From: Gammaproteobacteria bacterium
Lineage (GTDB): Bacteria; Pseudomonadota; Gammaproteobacteria; Coxiellales; Coxiellaceae
NCBI GenBank assembly: GCA_021774015.1
Contig: JAJFJO010000259.1
Location: 1 to 7,639, forward strand
Direction of reading: 5' to 3'
Length of the DNA: 7,639 nt
In this document: piece after piece, positions 5,661 through 7,639 of the stretch
How the letters are laid out: the number at the start of each line of letters is the position of its first letter
Numbering within the stretch: the first letter of the stretch is position 1
Position numbers and translations under genes: made by a program
The notes under the pieces: generated by a model
What the model was told of the DNA's origin: nothing
Seen by the model: only the letters and a program-made list of their open reading frames with translations
Database searches by the model: none

Positions 5661-5689
5661 AAAAACCCCCGTTTTCGGGGGTTTTTTTT
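5661..5689 (+). terminator. Strong Rho-independent terminator of the HU/H1-like gene
   Basis: The stem CCCCCG (5666-5671) pairs with CGGGGG (5676-5681) around a TTTT loop, followed by eight T (5682-5689) and preceded by five A. It lies 16 bases after the stop codon. The symmetric A and T runs could make it work in both directions. Confidence 0.95.
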
Positions 5690-5791
5690 GCCTCAAATAT
5701 CACTCCAACCCCCATTTTCTAATAAATATTTATATAATCAATCAGTTACAATAAATCATATAGCGTATCTTACCATCATTTTTTTTATCAA

Positions 5792-5835
5792 TTTAAGCAT
5801 CTCTTAAGCTTGCCTTAATACTAGCCTGGTACAAT
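5792..5835 (+). promoter_or_regulatory. PmrA-like tandem box (three half-sites) and -10 element upstream of the candidate effector
   Basis: Half-sites CTTAAGCTT (5803-5811) and CTTAATACT (5814-5822) are in direct repeat with an 11-base period. A weaker TTTAAGCAT at 5792-5800 continues the same phase upstream. TACAAT at 5830-5835 follows after a 7-base gap and is preceded by GG, exactly as at 1172-1204. No -35 hexamer at normal distance is evident, as expected for an activator-dependent promoter. By analogy with Legionella and Coxiella this is a PmrA element, often found before Dot/Icm effector genes. Start of transcription would be near 5842. Confidence 0.7.
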
Positions 5836-5849
5836 AGACGTCAATTGAA

Positions 5850-5875
5850 ATAAAAACCCCCGCTGCGAGCAGCGG
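5850..5875 (+). other. 5' leader hairpin of the candidate effector mRNA
   Basis: CCGCTG (5860-5865) and CAGCGG (5870-5875) form a tight six-pair stem with loop CGAG between the predicted transcription start and the ribosome-binding site. It is preceded by ATAAAAACCCCCG (5850-5862), a 13-base copy of the left side of the HU/H1 terminator at 5659-5671. No T run follows, so it is not a normal terminator on this strand. Confidence 0.55.
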
Positions 5876-5907
5876 ATTTGTGTTAATTAGCTTTAAGAGA
5901 GAAAATT

Positions 5908-6762
5908 ATGCGAGCAGCAACTCCAACTCCAGGCCCAACATCAGCGGCAGCAGCAGCAGCAGCGGCAGCAGCATCACCCGCATGGACAACAACACCAACT
6001 CGCGCTAAAAAACTCGACACGTCGCACCTTGCATCTCATAATGCAACAGCTCTCGACAAATACAACAAACAGGTGGAGAAGCTTAATCAATTGCTAGCTG
6101 AGCTAGATGCCCTTAAGACTAATCATGCCCAACTGGAGGCAAAGGCGGGCTGCGCCTCACAAGAAGAACTTGATGACAGTACCAATGCACAAGGAAAAAA
6201 ATCTAAAGAGATTCAAGAGCAGCTCATTCGCATGACAAAAGAATTATCGGATCGGCGCGCTCTTGTGGAAGGCAGCACCGATCTAAGCGATGCTATCCGT
6301 AGTCTTGACGCAATCGGTCAACAGCACAAACCTGGACTCCAAATTGAAAAAATGCAATCTCGCAAGGACAACCCCTCCTCCAAAGGCCTATGTAAACTAA
6401 CCTACACCAAACACATATACGACCACAGCCCTTATAACTTCAGCTCTCCGTGGGAGGAAAGAACAATAGAAGGCTTTACTCAAGAAGATCTAGAGGCAAC
6501 TATTATAGAGTTTCGCAAAAAGCAAAAAGATGAATCTTATTTTTCTGAACCTATCATTGTCAGAGACAAAGAGACTGGCGACATTACTAAAATTCGCTGC
6601 AGTGGCAAGCGCATAGCACATCAAGAGCAGGAATTTGTTAAAATCCTAGGCCAAAAAGTGCAGGAACGCAACAAATTTGATGGGCAAAACCAACCTGCAT
6701 CTGCGACGGTTGACTCTTCTCCGATTCCAGATCCAGCAGAAATAGCAAAAATGGCTCCGTAA
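5908..6762 (+). CDS. Unrecognised 284-residue protein, candidate Dot/Icm (type IVB) secreted effector
   Basis: No family was recognised. The N-terminus is Pro/Thr-rich and followed by ten alanines (residues 13-22), encoded by a GCA/GCG triplet run. Residues about 48-115 are heptad-like and charged (DKYNKQVEKLNQLLAELDALKT, EIQEQLIRMTKEL), predicting a coiled coil. Residues about 140-250 look globular (KLTYTKHIYDHSPYNFSSPWEE, EPIIVRDKETGDITKIRC, IAHQEQEFVKILGQKV). The last 30 residues are polar, with Ser, Asp, Pro and Ala, and end EIAKMAP, broadly like Dot/Icm C-terminal signals. There is no signal peptide or membrane segment, so it would be cytosolic or secreted by a type IV system. The ribosome-binding site AAGAGAG (5895-5901) is six bases before ATG. 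The PmrA-like promoter upstream is the main reason to suspect an effector. The gene is certain; the effector role is inference. Confidence 0.85.
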   Translation: MRAATPTPGPTSAAAAAAAAAASPAWTTTPTRAKKLDTSHLASHNATALDKYNKQVEKLNQLLAELDALKTNHAQLEAKAGCASQEELDDSTNAQGKKSKEIQEQLIRMTKELSDRRALVEGSTDLSDAIRSLDAIGQQHKPGLQIEKMQSRKDNPSSKGLCKLTYTKHIYDHSPYNFSSPWEERTIEGFTQEDLEATIIEFRKKQKDESYFSEPIIVRDKETGDITKIRCSGKRIAHQEQEFVKILGQKVQERNKFDGQNQPASATVDSSPIPDPAEIAKMAP

Positions 6763-6802
6763 GTTACGCGGTAACTATCTACCTCTGAGCATAGGCCAGA
6801 GG
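6763..6802 (+). repeat. Two short hairpins directly after the candidate effector gene
   Basis: GTTAC-GCG-GTAAC at 6763-6775 begins at the base after the stop codon. CCTCTG (6782-6787) and CAGAGG (6797-6802) form a second stem with a nine-base loop. Neither is followed by a T run, so they may protect the mRNA end or be part of the repeat cluster, and are not a clear intrinsic terminator. Confidence 0.5.
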
Positions 6803-6856
6803 CAGGCGCGAGCGACCTATTTATTACTGGAGCTGGGAGTTTGAAGTAATGATGGA
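6803..6856. other. Spacer between repeats
   Basis: No gene is visible. It contains GCGCGAGCGAC, close to GCGCGAGTGACGC inside the hairpin at 4701-4736, and a following AGCTGGG. It may therefore be a decayed relative of that repeat. Confidence 0.3.
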
Positions 6857-6916
6857 TCCCGGATATAAGACTCTCTAATTGCTCGCAAGCTCGCAAAGAG
6901 AGTCTATACTCCGGGA
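6857..6916. repeat. Palindromic element with 20-base arms
   Basis: TCCCGGA (6857-6863) pairs with TCCGGGA (6910-6916), and GACTCTCT (6869-6876) with AGAGAGTC (6897-6904). A/T-rich mismatched bases lie between the two paired blocks. The 20-base loop contains a direct repeat of GCTCGCA. The flanks GGA before and TGACAG after the arms resemble dispersed palindromes that are common in obligate intracellular bacteria. On the plus strand, TGACAGTAAAAA follows. Confidence 0.75.
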
Positions 6917-6996
6917 TGACAGTAAAAATAAAACTGCCGTACGAATAACAACTCACTATAAATAATTACATCACAAAATCACGACTAAGACGTTTT
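6917..6996. other. AT-rich spacer between inverted repeats
   Basis: No gene, promoter or repeat that could be supported was seen in this 80-base stretch. Confidence 0.4.
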
Positions 6997-7163
6997 ATCC
7001 TAGGAAACGCAGTTGCGCGCGTTTACCCAGTGTAACAGATTGGTTTATATAGCGTACTCAAAAATCACGTAGTCACCTTGCTGGTAATGAGTTGATTTTT
7101 TAGATAGCTAGATGAATCAAGATGTTGCGCTGGTAAACGTGATTCAATTGCGTTTCCTAGGAT
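6997..7163. mobile_element. MITE-like element with ~41-base imperfect terminal inverted repeats
   Basis: ATCCTAGGAAACGCA at 6997-7011 is perfectly inverted at 7149-7163. Similarity continues inward, through GTTTACC (7021-7027) against GGTAAAC (7132-7138) and AGTGTAACA against the inverse of TGTTGCGCT, giving arms 6997-7037 and 7123-7163. The 85-base centre has a nested stem, AAAAATCA/TGATTTTT, and no coding capacity. Length and structure fit a non-autonomous miniature element. No convincing target-site duplication was found, so a repeat of another origin is possible. Confidence 0.6.
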
Positions 7164-7639
7164 TATTAGACCGAACTTTTTGCTTCAACGTTTCAATCTC
7201 AGTCTCACTGAGGTCGAAGCGCTCACGAACTAGCTCATCATGCGCATCTGGCTCAAAACCCGACACCTGCAAACCTAACTTACCCGCTTTAATCCACGCA
7301 GCACGCATCATCATCGGATGACCATCGATAATATGAAGCCCTGGCCAACCATGTCGATGGGCAATTTCCACCATTTGCATGGCTGTATCAAACGCCTGCT
7401 TATAGATTGTTCCTTTGCCTTCGACCAACCCAGAGCCACCACCACCCTCTTCATCTTCATTATCAGAAAGAATATAACCACCACCAAATAACAAACGACC
7501 TGGGGAGCTACTCAACGCATCACCGTAATCGTGAATCACCCAACCACTATCTGCTTTAACTAAGCTCACCTCTTCATTTTCTAAACCGACCTCAAGATTA
7601 ACCATTTGCAAGAAGGGGCAGTGATCTAGTAGGTATAAA
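7144..7639 (-). CDS. Hypothetical protein, possibly LPD7-like C-terminal domain (5' end outside window)
   Basis: The frame is open to the right edge, so about 164 C-terminal residues are visible. TTG at 7611 and ATG at 7605 are internal candidates, not evident starts. The visible part has a segment WVIHDYGDALSSSPGRLLFGGG, an acidic/glycine-rich stretch NEDEEGGGGSG, then an alpha/beta region, AFDTAMQMVEIAHRHGWPGLHIIDG, MMMRAAWIKAGKLGLQVSGFEP. A charged helix follows. The pattern of helix, strand with a GH/GS-type turn, helix, and strand ending in V.GFEP recalls the LPD7 domain found at the C-termini of relaxases and large mobile-element proteins. This is a low-confidence resemblance. The last six codons (NPRKRN) and the stop lie in the right arm of the inverted repeat, so the original C-terminus may have been changed. 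Confidence 0.75.
   Translation of the reverse strand, partial: LYLLDHCPFLQMVNLEVGLENEEVSLVKADSGWVIHDYGDALSSSPGRLLFGGGYILSDNEDEEGGGGSGLVEGKGTIYKQAFDTAMQMVEIAHRHGWPGLHIIDGHPMMMRAAWIKAGKLGLQVSGFEPDAHDELVRERFDLSETEIETLKQKVRSNNPRKRN

Noticed and set aside
5722..5733. Perfect palindrome ATAAATATTTAT
   Set aside because: Short and in very AT-rich DNA, where such palindromes arise by chance.

Overview
The window looks like the chromosome of a gammaproteobacterium of moderate to low GC, most probably in or near the Legionellales (Legionella, Coxiella and related intracellular bacteria of protozoa). Three things support this. The housekeeping proteins (DolP, SspA, SspB, L13, S9) read as clearly gammaproteobacterial. 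A lysine-rich H1-like/HU DNA-binding protein is present. Two upstream regions carry tandem CTTAA-type half-sites in front of a -10 box, which match the PmrA-binding element known from Legionella and Coxiella. The genus cannot be named from the sequence alone.

Layout. Positions 2-472 hold the 3' part of dolP (outer-membrane BON-domain lipoprotein). It is closely followed by an M50 site-2-protease-like membrane protein (481-1161). After a 75-base gap with a PmrA-like promoter comes a multi-spanning PAP2/Aur1-like lipid phosphatase or phosphotransferase (1237-2175). Convergent to these, on the minus strand, is the conserved block rplM-rpsI-sspA-sspB (4407 down to 2375), ending in an AT-rich terminator whose stem includes the sspB stop codon. 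Ribosomal protein S9 carries an unusual insertion of about 18 residues. A 721-base gap (4408-5128) contains the rplM leader, a family of CCGAAGG hairpin repeats, and a stretch of helically phased A/T tracts with a perfect DnaA box. Next is the H1-like/HU gene (5129-5644) with a strong intrinsic terminator.

The most notable part is 5792-6762. A second PmrA-like promoter, with exactly the same geometry as the one before the PAP2 gene, drives an unrecognised 284-residue protein. This protein has a polyalanine tract, a predicted coiled coil and a hydrophilic C-terminus. Together these make it a good candidate for a previously undescribed Dot/Icm (type IVB) effector. Downstream, 6763-7163 is packed with inverted repeats, including a MITE-like 167-base element. 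Its right arm encodes the last residues of a minus-strand gene of uncertain function that runs off the right edge of the window.

In combination, the window pairs envelope maintenance (DolP, M50 protease, PAP2 enzyme), translation and stress adaptation (L13, S9, SspA, SspB) and nucleoid compaction (HU/H1) with a candidate host-directed protein. The PAP2 gene and the candidate effector appear to share one regulator.
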